64,000 nt of DNA from Mycobacterium mantenii (GCF_010731775.1 NZ_AP022590.1:5518001-5582000), one strand, 5' to 3'; shown: positions 51,426 to 60,883, counted from the stretch's first letter. Made by a program: numbers and translations. Notes: a model not told the origin generated them from the letters alone.

Positions 51426-51812
51426 ATGATCGCCTTGCAGTATCACGACAATTGTTGCGGCCTCGCCGACCCGCTCACTCCTCTCGCGGCGGCGGCGTTA
51501 CCCGACGACGTACCCGCGTCGTCGGCGGGCGAGATCTCCGGGCGCGAGGGTGCCGACGGTGCGGACGCCCACACGGTGTTCGACGGTCACCGTCCGGATT
51601 TCTGGACCGCGGGTAGGCCGGGGCTCCGCGACATCGAGGTGTGCATCGAAGGCACCCGCGCCGACGGTGCGATCAGCCTGGGCCTGGTGGTCAACGGCCT
51701 GGATTGCAGTGGTGTTCCGATCGACCAGGCACTTTCGCTCGCAGACGCCCGGGGGGATGCGGGCGTCTGCGGCGTCAGTTGCCGGGGAGGTGGACACCTC
51801 AAAGCCAGTTAG
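51426..51812 (+). CDS. Hypothetical protein after the DUF4185 gene
   Basis: A 128-residue reading frame beginning M-I-A-L-Q-Y-H-D, preceded by a strong AGAGGAGGG site. It is rich in Asp/Gly/Ala with several cysteines (NCC near the start, CGVSC near the end). No family is recognised and no membrane segment is visible. The ribosome-binding site and steady codon use support it, but it could be spurious. Confidence 0.4.
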   Translation: MIALQYHDNCCGLADPLTPLAAAALPDDVPASSAGEISGREGADGADAHTVFDGHRPDFWTAGRPGLRDIEVCIEGTRADGAISLGLVVNGLDCSGVPIDQALSLADARGDAGVCGVSCRGGGHLKAS

Positions 51813-51871
51813 CTAGCGGCTGAGAGCTTTTCGCATCGCTGCCGTCGCCGATGTGAGTCAGGGAGTGTCAG

Positions 51872-52087
51872 CTATGGCGGCGGAGGAATCCACCGCTTGC
51901 CGTCGGTCGTCCAACCGCACGGCAGGTAGTTCCAGTGTGCCGGCGGAATGGGGTCGAAACTCAGGCACTTCGGTGCGTAGAACGACGGGGCGGGAGGAGG
52001 CGGTGCCGGCTGGTTCTCGGCGCGAGCGACAGCCCCGCTGAGCATCAAGGCCCCAACGGCCGTCAGTGTCGCGACCAGCTTCCGCAT
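51872..52087 (-). CDS. Small exported proline-rich protein
   Basis: A 71-residue secreted protein. The signal peptide is clear (MRKLVATLTAVGALMLSG, cleavage after AVARA), leaving a mature peptide of about 48 residues with PAPPPPAPSF, two cysteines (PKCLSF and LPCGW) and a proline end. It resembles the small cysteine-containing exported proteins common in mycobacteria. Function unknown. Confidence 0.75.
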   Translation of the reverse strand: MRKLVATLTAVGALMLSGAVARAENQPAPPPPAPSFYAPKCLSFDPIPPAHWNYLPCGWTTDGKRWIPPPP

Positions 52088-53033
52088 CGCAGGCTCGTTA
52101 CGTGTTCTGCCTTCACGAAGCGACGGGCGCTACGTTTCTTTCCTCGCACGCACGGTATTGATGCTAGTCCTGTTTCGTGCGCTTGGTGGGACCCTAATTT
52201 CTCTTGCCGGCCCGGGGCAGCCGATGCGCGGCGGAGGCTTGGATTGCGGGAGGCAGTTGGGGGAGTCTGGGAAAGCGCAACATGCTAAACGCAGTTGGTG
52301 AACGCAAGCTGGACAGGGCGTCACAAAGAAAAGTACGATCGCATTCAGTCATCTACTGCCAGAGCGGGGAATTTGTTGCGGCATCGGTGCCGTGCGGGAG
52401 CACTGCAATGAAGTCTCTCGTTGGGGGTTTGCCTCCAGCGTTTGCTCTCAGCGCCCCTGGGATCGGTGTGCGTGGCCCGAGTCGCACCCGACAGCCCGTC
52501 CATCGCTTCGCCCAGGCACCCAACTGCGTAGCAGCTCTCAGTGCGGAGCAAACGCGTCAAGATAGCTGGCGCGCAATCGAAGTCATTGCCAGCACGCATA
52601 ATCGCCGAGTCGAATCCTATTTGCAACGCAGACGGCATCGCCCGTGGCGCAACAGGGGATCCTAGCCTCGAGGTCGAGCTTGTCATGTCGCGAACGCGTT
52701 GCTCTGCAACGCAAGCGATGCATCGTGCAACGGCCGAGGAACTGTTGTAGCCATCACCACGTACCGCAGGCTGCTGAGGCGCTCGCGGCCGGGGATCTGG
52801 CCACGGATTGTAATTCGTCGGAATGCCTTGTGCCATAAAAGCAATGCCGCCTCGGTAGGCGTGTTGACATGACGCGCTACCAGTCGGTCGGAGCGGCAGG
52901 CAGCTTTGGTCGCCCGCAGCACAGCGCTCTGCGTGGCGCCAGTGCGCGGATACCGGAGACGCGGGTTCATCAATTCAACGAGCGCGGGAGCGCTTTGAAC
53001 GTGACCGTCGAGCAGTAATCATGAGGATTAGCA
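52088..53033. other. 946-base region upstream of the PPE genes with no supported gene
   Basis: The region has lower GC and mixed codon use. Reading frames up to about 160 codons occur on both strands but show no domain, no ribosome-binding site and no mycobacterial codon bias, so I do not call them. The last bases hold the PPE gene's leader. It may contain decayed or non-coding sequence. Confidence 0.5.
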
Positions 53034-54263
53034 ATGGATTTCGGAGCTCTACCACCAGAGGTCAACTCCGGCCGAATGTATGCCGGCCCGGGTGCGGGGC
53101 CGATACTGGCGGCCGCGGCGGCGTGGGACGGGTTGGCGGCACAGCTGCACGCCGCAGCGGCGTCGTACGAGTCGGTGATCGCGGACCTGACCGGCAGCTG
53201 GCGTGGTCCTTCGTCGGGCACGATGGCAGCCGCGGCAGCGCCGTACACGGCGTGGATGAGTGCGACCGCCGGCCAAGCCGAGCAAGCCGCCAATCAGGCC
53301 CGAGCGGCGGTGTCCACCTATGAGGCCACGTTCGCCGCGACGGTCCCGCCACCGATAGTCGCAGCCAACCGTGCACGGTTGATGGCGCTGATCGCGACCA
53401 ACCTTCTCGGTCAGAACACTTCGGCGATCATGGCCACCGAGGCCGAATATGCGGAGATGTGGGCCCAGGATGCCGCGGTGATGTACGGCTACGCCGGCTC
53501 CTCGGCGATGGCCACGCAGATGATGCCATTCAGCCAGCCGCCGCGGACCGTCAACCCGGCCGGGACGGCGGGACAAGCCGCCGCCGTCGCGCAGTCCACC
53601 GGCGCCTCGGCGGCAACCAATGCGCAATCGTTGCTGCCGCAACTGATGTCGGCCGTCCCGAAATCGTTGCAAAGCCTGACGACGCCCACCGCCGCTGACC
53701 CACCGTCGCTGCTGTCGGCGTTCGACTCGGCCCTCACGGGCCCGCTGGGCCCCGTGTCGCTGTACGGCATTGGTGGCAGCCCGTACCTGCTGGGGGTCGA
53801 AAACTACCTGGTGCCCCAAAACGTGGCGAATGTAAACAGCGCGCGACAACGGCTCGACAGGGACCGATCGAAGCTGAAGTCGCTGGGCGGGGGCCTCGGT
53901 TCGGGGACGCGGGTGGTGCGCTCAGTGGCCCCCGGCGGAGCCGGAATTCCCACGGGCACGGGTCGCGCCGGCGTGGTCGGGCGTTTGTCGGTGCCACCGG
54001 GATGGGCTGCGGCCGCCCCGGAAATCCGGACGGTCGCCGCGGTGTTGCCGCAAACGAATTTTGCCGGCGCACCGGCGGTCGTCGCGGCGGATGGGCAGGG
54101 GTCACTGTTCGGCAACTTGGCCGCTTCGGGCCTGGCCGGCCGGGCCGTTGGCGCTACCGGGAGCGGCTCTGCTCGCGGGATGGCCATCGGGGGCAGTGCA
54201 TTCGGGCAGGCGGCCACCACCGCCACGATCATCGTCATCAACGCCGACGACGCCCAGGAATAG
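53034..54263 (+). CDS. PPE family protein, PPE-SVP subfamily
   Basis: A 409-residue PPE protein: N-terminal PPE domain (about 1-180, [20 protein letters not shown]) with the Trp-Asp-Gly-Leu-Ala signature and the WxG-like SWRGPSS turn, then a Ser/Ala/Gly-rich tail with the PPE-SVP motif [14 protein letters not shown] (about 320). Such proteins are secreted by ESX systems, normally with a PE partner; none is adjacent. It is 52 bases before a close paralogue. Confidence 0.92.
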   Translation: MDFGALPPEVNSGRMYAGPGAGPILAAAAAWDGLAAQLHAAAASYESVIADLTGSWRGPSSGTMAAAAAPYTAWMSATAGQAEQAANQARAAVSTYEATFAATVPPPIVAANRARLMALIATNLLGQNTSAIMATEAEYAEMWAQDAAVMYGYAGSSAMATQMMPFSQPPRTVNPAGTAGQAAAVAQSTGASAATNAQSLLPQLMSAVPKSLQSLTTPTAADPPSLLSAFDSALTGPLGPVSLYGIGGSPYLLGVENYLVPQNVANVNSARQRLDRDRSKLKSLGGGLGSGTRVVRSVAPGGAGIPTGTGRAGVVGRLSVPPGWAAAAPEIRTVAAVLPQTNFAGAPAVVAADGQGSLFGNLAASGLAGRAVGATGSGSARGMAIGGSAFGQAATTATIIVINADDAQE

Positions 54264-54315
54264 CCGGCGCCGGCATCTCACCTTCGAACTAGTCACAAAG
54301 AATCAAGGAGTACCA

Positions 54316-55707
54316 ATGGATTTCGGAGCACTGCCCCCGGAGCTCAACTCCGGCCGGATGTACATAGGTCCCGGCTCGGGATCAATGTTGGCCGCCGCGT
54401 CGGCCTGGGATGGGTTGGCCGCGCAGCTGCACTCCGTGGCGGCATCCTACGAGTCGGTGATCTCCAACCTGACCAGCGGTTGGCAGGGCCCGTCATCGGC
54501 AGCCATGGCGACAGCGGCCGCACCCTACGTGGAGTGGATGCGCGACACCGCCGCGCGAGCCGAGCAGGCCGCCTCCCAGGCCCGAGCGGCGGCCGGCGCG
54601 TACGAGACCGCATTCATGGCGACGGTGCCCCCGGTGGCGATCGCGGAAAACCGCAGTCAGCTGGCGTCACTGGTGGCCACGAACGTTCTGGGACAGAACA
54701 CTGCCGCGATCTCGGCCACCGAGTCGGAGTATGGGCAGATGTGGGCGCAAGACGCGGCGGCGATGTACGGCTACGCCGGTTCCTCGGCGTCTGCCGTACA
54801 GATGACGCCGTTCAGCTCGGCGCCGCAGACCACCAACCCGGGTGGTACGGCCAGCCAATCAGGCGCGGTCGCCCAAGCCGCCGGCACCGCGCCCGCCAAC
54901 GCGCAGTCGGCCTTGTCGCAGCTGATGTCGTCGACTCCGCGAACGCTGCAGAGCCTCGCATCGCCCGCCGCATCTCCCGCGGCGGATCCAGCGTCGCCGG
55001 CGTCGTCGTTGGCGACCTGGCTGAACAACCTGAATTCCACACCGCTGGCCCGGATTGCCGCGAACGTCGAGTTCGTCACCAAGGCGATCCGTCCGGTCAA
55101 CGACACGTTGCTCAGCCTGAGCTTGGGCCTCGTGGTGACGGCACGGACCTGGAGCGACACGGCGGTCGAGCTCGAGGGGCCGCTGTTCGCCGCGCTTGGG
55201 TCGAGCACGCAGACGATCGGGGCGGCCGGGGCGTCTGCCGTGTCGGCGGGTGTCGGCGGCGCGGGCCTGGCCGGAGCGTTGTCCGTGCCCCCGGCCTGGG
55301 CCGTCGCCAGCCCGGGGGTCAAGCTGGCGGCCACCGTGCTGGAGTGCACCACCGCGGGGGCCGCCCCGACGGTCGCAGCGGCTACGAGTGGCATCGTGGG
55401 GGAAATGGCCCTGGCGGGCTTGGCCGGAAGCGCCCTGGGCGGTGCGGTGCCCCGCGGGATTACCGCAAGCGCCGGGCGCGGTTCAGGCCGCCGCCCGTCG
55501 GACGCCGACGGCAAGACCCCGGACAAGCTCAAGGCTGTCCTCGCGGAACTGCAGCAGACGCCGGAGGCGGTCCAGCACTGGCACACCGATAAGGCGCATC
55601 TGGAAAGTCTTTTGGACCAGCTGGCCACGAAACCGGGCGTCCACGCCGTGCACTTGTCCTCCGCCGACAAGTCCAAGGCCACACCACCGCGCGCTACCTG
55701 GGGGTAG
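54316..55707 (+). CDS. PPE family protein, PPE-SVP subfamily (paralogue)
   Basis: A 463-residue PPE protein closely similar to the preceding one in the first 180 residues ([20 protein letters not shown]). The SVP motif [14 protein letters not shown] occurs near residue 320. The C-terminus (about 400-463) is charged, with Lys/Asp-rich [16 protein letters not shown], unlike the first paralogue. The strong ribosome-binding site AAGGAG precedes the ATG. The pair probably arose by tandem duplication. Confidence 0.92.
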   Translation: MDFGALPPELNSGRMYIGPGSGSMLAAASAWDGLAAQLHSVAASYESVISNLTSGWQGPSSAAMATAAAPYVEWMRDTAARAEQAASQARAAAGAYETAFMATVPPVAIAENRSQLASLVATNVLGQNTAAISATESEYGQMWAQDAAAMYGYAGSSASAVQMTPFSSAPQTTNPGGTASQSGAVAQAAGTAPANAQSALSQLMSSTPRTLQSLASPAASPAADPASPASSLATWLNNLNSTPLARIAANVEFVTKAIRPVNDTLLSLSLGLVVTARTWSDTAVELEGPLFAALGSSTQTIGAAGASAVSAGVGGAGLAGALSVPPAWAVASPGVKLAATVLECTTAGAAPTVAAATSGIVGEMALAGLAGSALGGAVPRGITASAGRGSGRRPSDADGKTPDKLKAVLAELQQTPEAVQHWHTDKAHLESLLDQLATKPGVHAVHLSSADKSKATPPRATWG

Positions 55708-55861
55708 CGGATCTCGTCCCGACCTGGTTGCCGTTCGCGCCGTTGCCGGGCGTAGGGCTGTTAGTCGGGCAAATCGGTGACCAATGCCACCTGATCTTCT
55801 GTGACTGGCGTCCTATGGTCATGCGTGAAGCTGCCAAAACGACCCAGGGCAGGAGAACGAA

Positions 55862-56752
55862 ATGTCTGACCCCGGAACCCATCGTGGCATCTTGGTCGGC
55901 GTCGACCGCTCAGCCTCGTCGATGGCCGCGGCCGAGTGGGCGGCGGTCGACGCCGCGATACGCAACGTTCCGCTGACACTCACGCATGTTGTCGCACCGG
56001 TCGTGCCGGCGATTGCACCGTGGCCGGAGATTCCGATTCCTCAAGGCTATTTCGAGCAGCAGGACGACGAAGCGAGGCGGGTTCTCAAAGATGCGCGCAG
56101 GGCGGTCGCCGACAGCACCGGCGACCACGGTCCGCCGTTCGTGTACAGCGTGGTGGTGCACGGTCCGGTCGTTTCCACCCTCGTCAATGAGTCCAAGATC
56201 GCGGACATGATGGTCGTGGGGTGCCAGGGCGAGGGCGCGTTCGGTCGGGCCTCGTTCGGGTCGGTCAGCACTGGCCTGGTGCACTATGCGCATTGCCCGG
56301 TCGCGGTCGTCCACGATGAGGCCCCGCCGCCGCCCGCGCAGGCACCGGTGCTGGTGGGGATCGACGGTTCCTCCGCATCGGAACGGGCGACCGAGATCGC
56401 CTTTGACGAGGCCTCCCGCCGAGGTGTGGATCTGGTGGCACTGCATGCGTGGTCGGACGTCAGCATGTTGGAAGTGCCGGGTCTGGATTTCGGGCCGATG
56501 GAGGTGGCAGCACACGAGGCGCTGACCACGTGGCTCGCCGGCTGGCAGGAGCGCTATCCCGATGTCACGGTGCGGTGTGTGGTGGTGCGCGATCAGCCGG
56601 CGCGTCAGCTTGTCGAGCACTCGGAGTCCGCGCAACTCGTGGTGGTGGGCAGCCACGGTCGCGGCGGATTCGCGGGCATGATGTTGGGTTCGGTGAGCAC
56701 GGCCGTTGCGCGCTCGGCGCGGACTGTGGTCGTTGTCGCCCGCGAGCCATAG
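55862..56752 (+). CDS. Tandem universal stress protein
   Basis: A 296-residue protein of two UspA domains, as in Rv2623-type proteins. Domain 1 (about 8-150) has [15 protein letters not shown] and the ATP motif [17 protein letters not shown]. Domain 2 (about 158-296) has [11 protein letters not shown] and [17 protein letters not shown]. Both keep the G-2x-G-9x-G-S/T ATP-binding spacing. Homologues are induced under hypoxia; no convincing DosR box was seen upstream. Confidence 0.92.
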   Translation: MSDPGTHRGILVGVDRSASSMAAAEWAAVDAAIRNVPLTLTHVVAPVVPAIAPWPEIPIPQGYFEQQDDEARRVLKDARRAVADSTGDHGPPFVYSVVVHGPVVSTLVNESKIADMMVVGCQGEGAFGRASFGSVSTGLVHYAHCPVAVVHDEAPPPPAQAPVLVGIDGSSASERATEIAFDEASRRGVDLVALHAWSDVSMLEVPGLDFGPMEVAAHEALTTWLAGWQERYPDVTVRCVVVRDQPARQLVEHSESAQLVVVGSHGRGGFAGMMLGSVSTAVARSARTVVVVAREP

Positions 56753-57435
56753 CGGCGCGTGCGCAAATCACGGATGTGCTGACGACCCGTATATAGAGAT
56801 GCGTTGCAAGTACACGAGTGCCCCTGTTCAGAGCGCCCCCGGCGGGATTCGAATTTGTTAGGCGCCTGAGGTCGGCGGCCGTGTTGACGTACCGCGTTGT
56901 GGCCTTCACCAGTGTTTTCCTCCCTTTTCGCCGTCCGGCATTTATAGTCATGGTCAGCCACATTGGGACATTTGGGTTGCACGAATCCTGCACGGAACGG
57001 GTCGATTACATGGCACGTGGACGGCGCAGATTCGGGCGGCTACGGTAACTCCCGTCGGGGAGGTGCAGGCTGCCTACATCGGCCCAGACACCAAGTTGCA
57101 CAAGGCGCCCGCACCTATTCCAGTGAGCATGGCGCCGAGGGACACGAGGACCTCCGTGGACTAGAAGAGACGTCAGACATCTCCACTAAGCCCGGAGGTC
57201 CTCCCCATTCGCAGCTAAATCGTTAACAACGTTCCTGCCGAGTACAGCTGGCCGCCTTGTGGGTGGAGGTAGCGTCGACTTCTAAATCTCTGTCCGGTGT
57301 GTCTCAACGAGCTCTGAAGCCCCCTAACCGCTAGCTTCAGACACTTCCGCTTCGCAGCCTACGGCGGGTCCGCACGTCTGCCCGGCGAGGATTGTGGCGA
57401 CGGGTCGGCTAGGCAAGCTCATCCGCTAGACCCAC
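56753..57435. other. 683-base region with a long inverted repeat and no clear gene
   Basis: No reading frame here is convincing. The notable feature is an inverted repeat with arms GAGGACCTCCG (57146-57156) and CGGAGGTCCTC (57193-57203), extended inward by GTGGA and TCCAC. It could be a strong transcript hairpin or the end of a lost mobile element. Nothing else recognisable. Confidence 0.55.
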
Positions 57436-58251
57436 TTACATTTTGGTATATCGGGCCATGGCGAGGCTGTACAGGCCATAGGTGATAATTCCCAGGCCAG
57501 CAGCGATCAGGAGCGCAGCTCCGAAGGGTTGGGCCCCGAGTGTTTTGAGGGCCCCGTCGAGTCCGGTGGTCGTGCTCGGTTCCGCACGGCTCGCCGCGAC
57601 GACGACCAGTACCCCGGTGCCGGCGATGACCAGGCCTTTGGCGATGTAGCCGACCATGCCCAGTCGTCGCACCAGCTTGCTGGCGTTGCCTTTGAGATCG
57701 TCGAGAAAGTTCCGGCTGGCTCCCTTGTAGACGTGATATCCGCCCACCGCGACGATGATGATGCCAGCGGCGATGAGTCCCATAGTGCCGGCGCCGGTCT
57801 GCATCAGGCGTGCGCTCATCGCCGCGTTCTGGTCACCGGTGGACTTTCCGCCGCCCCGGGCGAATCCGATCGTGGAGTATGCGAGCGCGAAATAAACTAC
57901 CGCCAAGGCAAAGGCCTTCGCCCGATCCAGGACTTCCGCCGTTGCGCCCTGGGATTTGGCCTCGGTCGAACGACCGAGGCATGTTTCGACTAGCCGCCAA
58001 AGCGCCAGCACCAAAAACGCGAACACGGCGACCCAGAGGGCGACGATGCCGCCCGGTTTGCCTGCCACTGCCGCTAGCGCCCCCGATTGGTCGGCGCTGC
58101 CAGCGCCGCTCCCGAAAGCGATCCGGACGGCGAGGTAGCCGATCGCCAAGTGCAGCAGACCGCTCACGAGATAGCCGGCGCGGGCCAATCGTTCGAAGAA
58201 GCTGTTTTGGGCTATCTGTGTCGCGGTCAAGGACGAGGCGTAAGCAGACAT
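57436..58251 (-). CDS. DUF1206 membrane protein
   Basis: A 271-residue integral membrane protein with about six hydrophobic segments arranged as three repeated DUF1206 modules (FERLARAGYLVSGLLHLAIGY, AKAFALAVVYFALAYSTIGF, VRRLGMVGYIAKGLVIAGTG). Each repeat has the pattern Arg-x-Gly-Tyr/Phe-hydrophobic. Function unknown; it begins a cluster of small membrane and stress genes. Start at ATG 58251 fits family length. Confidence 0.88.
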   Translation of the reverse strand: MSAYASSLTATQIAQNSFFERLARAGYLVSGLLHLAIGYLAVRIAFGSGAGSADQSGALAAVAGKPGGIVALWVAVFAFLVLALWRLVETCLGRSTEAKSQGATAEVLDRAKAFALAVVYFALAYSTIGFARGGGKSTGDQNAAMSARLMQTGAGTMGLIAAGIIIVAVGGYHVYKGASRNFLDDLKGNASKLVRRLGMVGYIAKGLVIAGTGVLVVVAASRAEPSTTTGLDGALKTLGAQPFGAALLIAAGLGIITYGLYSLAMARYTKM

Positions 58252-58325
58252 TGCGGGCGCTCCTAACCGTGCCGGATCAAGCGGTGCTGCCGTGCGAGAT
58301 GTCGCGTGTGAGGTGCTCGCGCATC

Positions 58326-58772
58326 TCACCCCGTTCTGGGCGTCGCTGGTGGCCGGTGATTGCTCGCCGAGGGTCCTGAACGCGCGTCCGGGGCCTTGGA
58401 GTCTTCGTGCGCTGCGTCGCTGGCTTGCGAGTGTGGATCCATCTTGTCCGCCCGCGCGAACTGCTGGTTCAGCTCGTCGCGAGAGGTCGCCGCCTCGCCG
58501 CGGTGCGCGGCGGCTTGCTGCTGCAAACCCGAGGCTTGGGCCGACTTCACGTCGGCTTCGGCCTGGGCGGCGCGGGCCCTGGCAGCGGTCTCGTCGGCGA
58601 GTGCTTCGCGCTGCCTGACGTGGAGTGATTCCTCCCTGGCCTGATCGCGGATCTTGCCGGCTTCGATGTGGCGGTGTTGGTTGCGTTTGTTGCGCGCCAC
58701 CCACACGAGTGCGGCGATGAGCACAATTGCCACGACCGCGACGACGATCAAAATGATAGTGCTGGTAGTCAT
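58326..58772 (-). CDS. Small membrane protein with coiled coil
   Basis: A 148-residue protein: one N-terminal membrane helix (about 4-26, TIILIVVAVVAIVLIAALVW), then a long charged helix predicted as coiled coil (about 35-115, repeated Ala/Glu/Gln/Arg), then a Pro/Ser tail. It lies 74 bases upstream of the DUF1206 gene on the same strand. An anchor or scaffold role is plausible; family unknown. Confidence 0.75.
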   Translation of the reverse strand: MTTSTIILIVVAVVAIVLIAALVWVARNKRNQHRHIEAGKIRDQAREESLHVRQREALADETAARARAAQAEADVKSAQASGLQQQAAAHRGEAATSRDELNQQFARADKMDPHSQASDAAHEDSKAPDARSGPSASNHRPPATPRTG

Positions 58773-58785
58773 GTTGGCTCCTGGA

Positions 58786-58840
58786 GTTGGTTGAACATGT
58801 TGAGTTGGTCGAACGTTGTTGGTTGAACGTTGTCGATGGT
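58786..58840. repeat. Imperfect direct repeats of GTTGGTTGAACGTTG
   Basis: Three copies of a GTTGGTYGAACRTTG-like unit begin at about 58786, 58804 and 58818, directly upstream of the coiled-coil gene (read on the minus strand). Spacing of 18 and 14 bases could position a repeated regulator site. Similar units are not seen elsewhere in the window. Confidence 0.5.
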
Positions 58841-58855
58841 TCAGAGGTCGTCGGT

Positions 58856-59035
58856 TTAGTAGTAGTGGCGGCGGCCGCCGACGGCGTGTCCCATCCGTCC
58901 CATCAGCATCAGTAGCAGGCCGACGACGAGGAGGATGATCCCGATGATTAAGCAAATATGGGCGTAGGCGAAGGTAGGGACGAGGGCGGGCAACAGGAGT
59001 CCGAGGACGATAAGGATGATTCCGAGAACGATTAT
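58856..59035 (-). CDS. DUF6131-like small membrane protein without a standard start codon
   Basis: A 59-residue product of two hydrophobic helices ending in the family tail GRRHYY. The frame begins IIVLGIILIVLGLLL where relatives begin MIVLG or MIILG; the first codon here is ATA (59035-59033), and no ATG, GTG or TTG precedes it in a sensible place. Either ATA is used as start, or the start was lost by a single change and the gene is silent. Confidence 0.6.
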   Translation of the reverse strand: MIVLGIILIVLGLLLPALVPTFAYAHICLIIGIILLVVGLLLMLMGRMGHAVGGRRHYY

Positions 59036-59105
59036 GACGTTTAGCTCGTTTCGATGTTCGATTTGGGTTGCGCGGATTTCGCAGAAATACTTGGAAGGTA
59101 CGGGT

Positions 59106-59143
59106 CAAAAAGTGGGGGTCAGTGCAAAAGGTAGGGGTCAGTG
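59106..59143. repeat. 19-base tandem direct repeat
   Basis: CAAAAAGTGGGGGTCAGTG (59106-59124) is followed immediately by CAAAAGGTAGGGGTCAGTG (59125-59143), 17 of 19 identical. It lies between the CsbD and DUF6131-like genes and overlaps the end of the former. GGGGTCA-type ends are seen at some insertion sequences; no transposase is present, so this may be a relic. Confidence 0.65.
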
Positions 59144-59309
59144 TTTGAAGGCGTCTTTTAGTTTGGCTCCTGCCTGTTTGGTGTTTCCCTTGATCTGATC
59201 GGCGCGTCCCTCGCTGCGTAAGCGGGTGTTGCCGGTGGCGCGTCCCAAGTACTTCTTGGTGGCGCCCTTGGCGGCTTCGGCTGTGGGCGATCTTCTTACC
59301 GATGCTCAT
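59138..59309 (-). pseudogene. CsbD-like stress protein, frameshifted
   Basis: The gene starts MSIGKKIAH, then an indel after codon 9 (around 59280) changes frame. In the other frame the protein continues AEAAKGATKKYLGRATGN and ends GAKLKDAFKH, the pattern of CsbD-family small stress proteins (Lys/Ala-rich helix). The whole span is 172 bases, one more than a multiple of three. Either a real frameshift or a sequencing error. Confidence 0.75.
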
Positions 59310-59375
59310 TGCTGCTTCCTCGTTTCGTTGATCACAGGCCTGGCTGCGGGCTGACGGTATCGACGGCTCCAGTGG

Positions 59376-59819
59376 CTAATGAGTGGTATCGACGTGGGTG
59401 GTTCTGTCGGGTTGTCGATCTCGCGAGAAGCGGCCGAGCAGCGGACTTCTGCGACGGGGGGTCGCGGCCATCGTTGAGCCGCTGGCGGCGCCGACGTGCC
59501 GCTGGTTGTCGAGCAAGCGGTCGCGGTCTTGGTTCAACAACGCGGTTTCACGTTGAGAGCTTCTGAGTTTCTGTCGGGCGTTGCGGCCGCGGCGTGCGGT
59601 GCGCCGCGCGCCGGCCAGCAACACGGAAAGACCCAGCATTTCCACGGCACCGACCACGATCCCGAACAGGAACAGCGTGCCGGTCGACCCGGTGACGTGA
59701 TAGCCGAACACGGCGAAGTTCTCGGTCAACGGGTGCGCGGCCCCGGCATTGGTCAATACTCCGGTGAACCCCACAATCACCGCGGCAAGTAGGACAACCA
59801 ATCCAACGATGACGATCAT
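59376..59819 (-). CDS. Small two-helix membrane protein
   Basis: A 147-residue protein with two hydrophobic segments (about 3-25 and 43-70; VGLVVLLAAVIVGFTG and TLFLFGIVVGAVEML), then a long Arg-rich cytosolic tail (about 70-147) with RRTARRGRNARQK. No family named with confidence; it resembles small mycobacterial membrane proteins near stress genes. It diverges from the TetR gene. Confidence 0.7.
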   Translation of the reverse strand: MIVIVGLVVLLAAVIVGFTGVLTNAGAAHPLTENFAVFGYHVTGSTGTLFLFGIVVGAVEMLGLSVLLAGARRTARRGRNARQKLRSSQRETALLNQDRDRLLDNQRHVGAASGSTMAATPRRRSPLLGRFSRDRQPDRTTHVDTTH

Positions 59820-59876
59820 GGGGACGCCTCAAATCCTGGTGCTAGAACTCCAGTAGACACCCCTAATCGCCGTGCT

Positions 59877-59955
59877 GTCAACGTCATAGACCTACGGCGT
59901 AATACTATGCTGTCTCGGAGGGCCGGGATTGCCCGTCAACGTCGTAGGCCTACGA
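59877..59955. promoter_or_regulatory. Pair of operator-like repeats between the membrane-protein and TetR genes
   Basis: A 20-base direct repeat, GTCAACGTC then RTAGRCCTACG, begins at 59877 and again at 59935. The second copy contains a perfect 14-base palindrome, TCGTAGGCCTACGA (59942-59955); the first is a weaker version. The 58-base spacing and position in a divergent promoter, 51-129 bases from the TetR ATG, fit autoregulation by the TetR protein. Confidence 0.65.
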
Positions 59956-60006
59956 TGAAGACTTCAGTGCTTGACCATATCGACAGAAGGAGTAGGTGCG
60001 TAACCG

Positions 60007-60771
60007 ATGACCCAACCGCCGACGAGACCCCGTTCCGGGCGGGCCGCCCAGACGCCGGACTCCACCGAGGAGGACGGCGAGAACGGACCGATCACTCGCG
60101 CAGCGGTTCTGCTGTGTGCACTGGAGATCATCGACCGTGATGGCGTCGACGCGCTGTCGATGCGCCGCCTCGGCGAGGCGGTCGGCCGTGATCCAATGGT
60201 GCTGTATCGGCATGTGTCGAGCAAGGCCGCGGTGCTCGACGGGGTGGTCGAGTTGATCTTCGAAGGGCTGTCGCTGGACACCACCACGGCGGACTGGGCG
60301 GCGGGGTTGCGGAATTTCGCCCACGACTTCCGCGACGCAGCGCGCGCACACCCAAACGTGGTGCCGCTGCTGGTCACTCGGCCGCTCGCGACGCCGCTGG
60401 GGATGCGGCCGCCGGGCATCCTGCGGCACCTCGAAGACGTCCTCGCGCTGCTGACCGGGGCCGGGGTCACCGGAGCCGACGCGCTGCACGTGTACCGGAC
60501 GTTGTTCGGGTTCCTCTACGGCCATGTACTGACCGAACTGCAGGAGATCGTCGAACGCCCCGAAGAAACCGACCACGTGTTGCGGCTCGGACTGCACCGG
60601 CTGCCCATCGGCGAGTTCCCCCACTTACGTGAGCTCGCACCGACCTGGGCCCGCTACGACGGGCTGGCCGAACTCGATCGCGGACTCGACATTCTGCTCA
60701 GCGGGCTGACCGTCCAACTCGGCTTACCCGACGGCGCGCGGGCGCAGGAGCCCACACCCGGATCGACGTAA
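60007..60771 (+). CDS. TetR-family transcriptional regulator
   Basis: A 254-residue regulator: N-terminal linker, helix-turn-helix domain (about 30-80; GVDALSMRRLGEAVGRDPMVLYRHV) and a tetracycline-repressor-like C-terminal ligand domain. It sits upstream of the desaturase gene on the same strand, with a small reading frame between, so the desaturase is a likely target. AAGGAG lies about 14 bases before the ATG. The ligand may be an acyl-CoA or fatty acid. Confidence 0.9.
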   Translation: MTQPPTRPRSGRAAQTPDSTEEDGENGPITRAAVLLCALEIIDRDGVDALSMRRLGEAVGRDPMVLYRHVSSKAAVLDGVVELIFEGLSLDTTTADWAAGLRNFAHDFRDAARAHPNVVPLLVTRPLATPLGMRPPGILRHLEDVLALLTGAGVTGADALHVYRTLFGFLYGHVLTELQEIVERPEETDHVLRLGLHRLPIGEFPHLRELAPTWARYDGLAELDRGLDILLSGLTVQLGLPDGARAQEPTPGST

Positions 60772-60799
60772 CCACACACCACCAAGAAGGGAGGTGACC

Positions 60800-60883
60800 A
60801 TGATGCTGGCGCACTCCATTTCCCCCAGCATGTTTCGTCGGCCCGCCAGTAGGTCGCGCGCCACCTCGCCGGAATGTCGGTGA
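60800..60883 (+). CDS. Possible 27-residue leader peptide before the desaturase gene
   Basis: MMLAHSISPSMFRRPASRSR begins a 27-residue frame that follows a strong GGGAGGTGACC site and ends seven bases before the desaturase ATG. No homology is recognised. It could be a translated leader coupling to the desaturase, or a fortuitous reading frame. Confidence 0.35.
   Translation: MMLAHSISPSMFRRPASRSRATSPECR

Noticed and set aside
52204..52836. Overlapping reading frames of about 150-160 codons on both strands before the PPE genes
   Set aside because: No domain, no ribosome-binding site and codon use unlike neighbours; more likely non-coding or decayed sequence.
55720..55861. Possible DosR box upstream of the universal stress protein gene
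   Set aside because: Only partial GGGC...GACC similarity with wrong spacing; it does not fit the TTSGGGACTWWAGTCCCSAA consensus.
56960..56985. TTGGGAC half-site resembling a DosR box
   Set aside because: Only the left half matches and no gene starts downstream on that strand.
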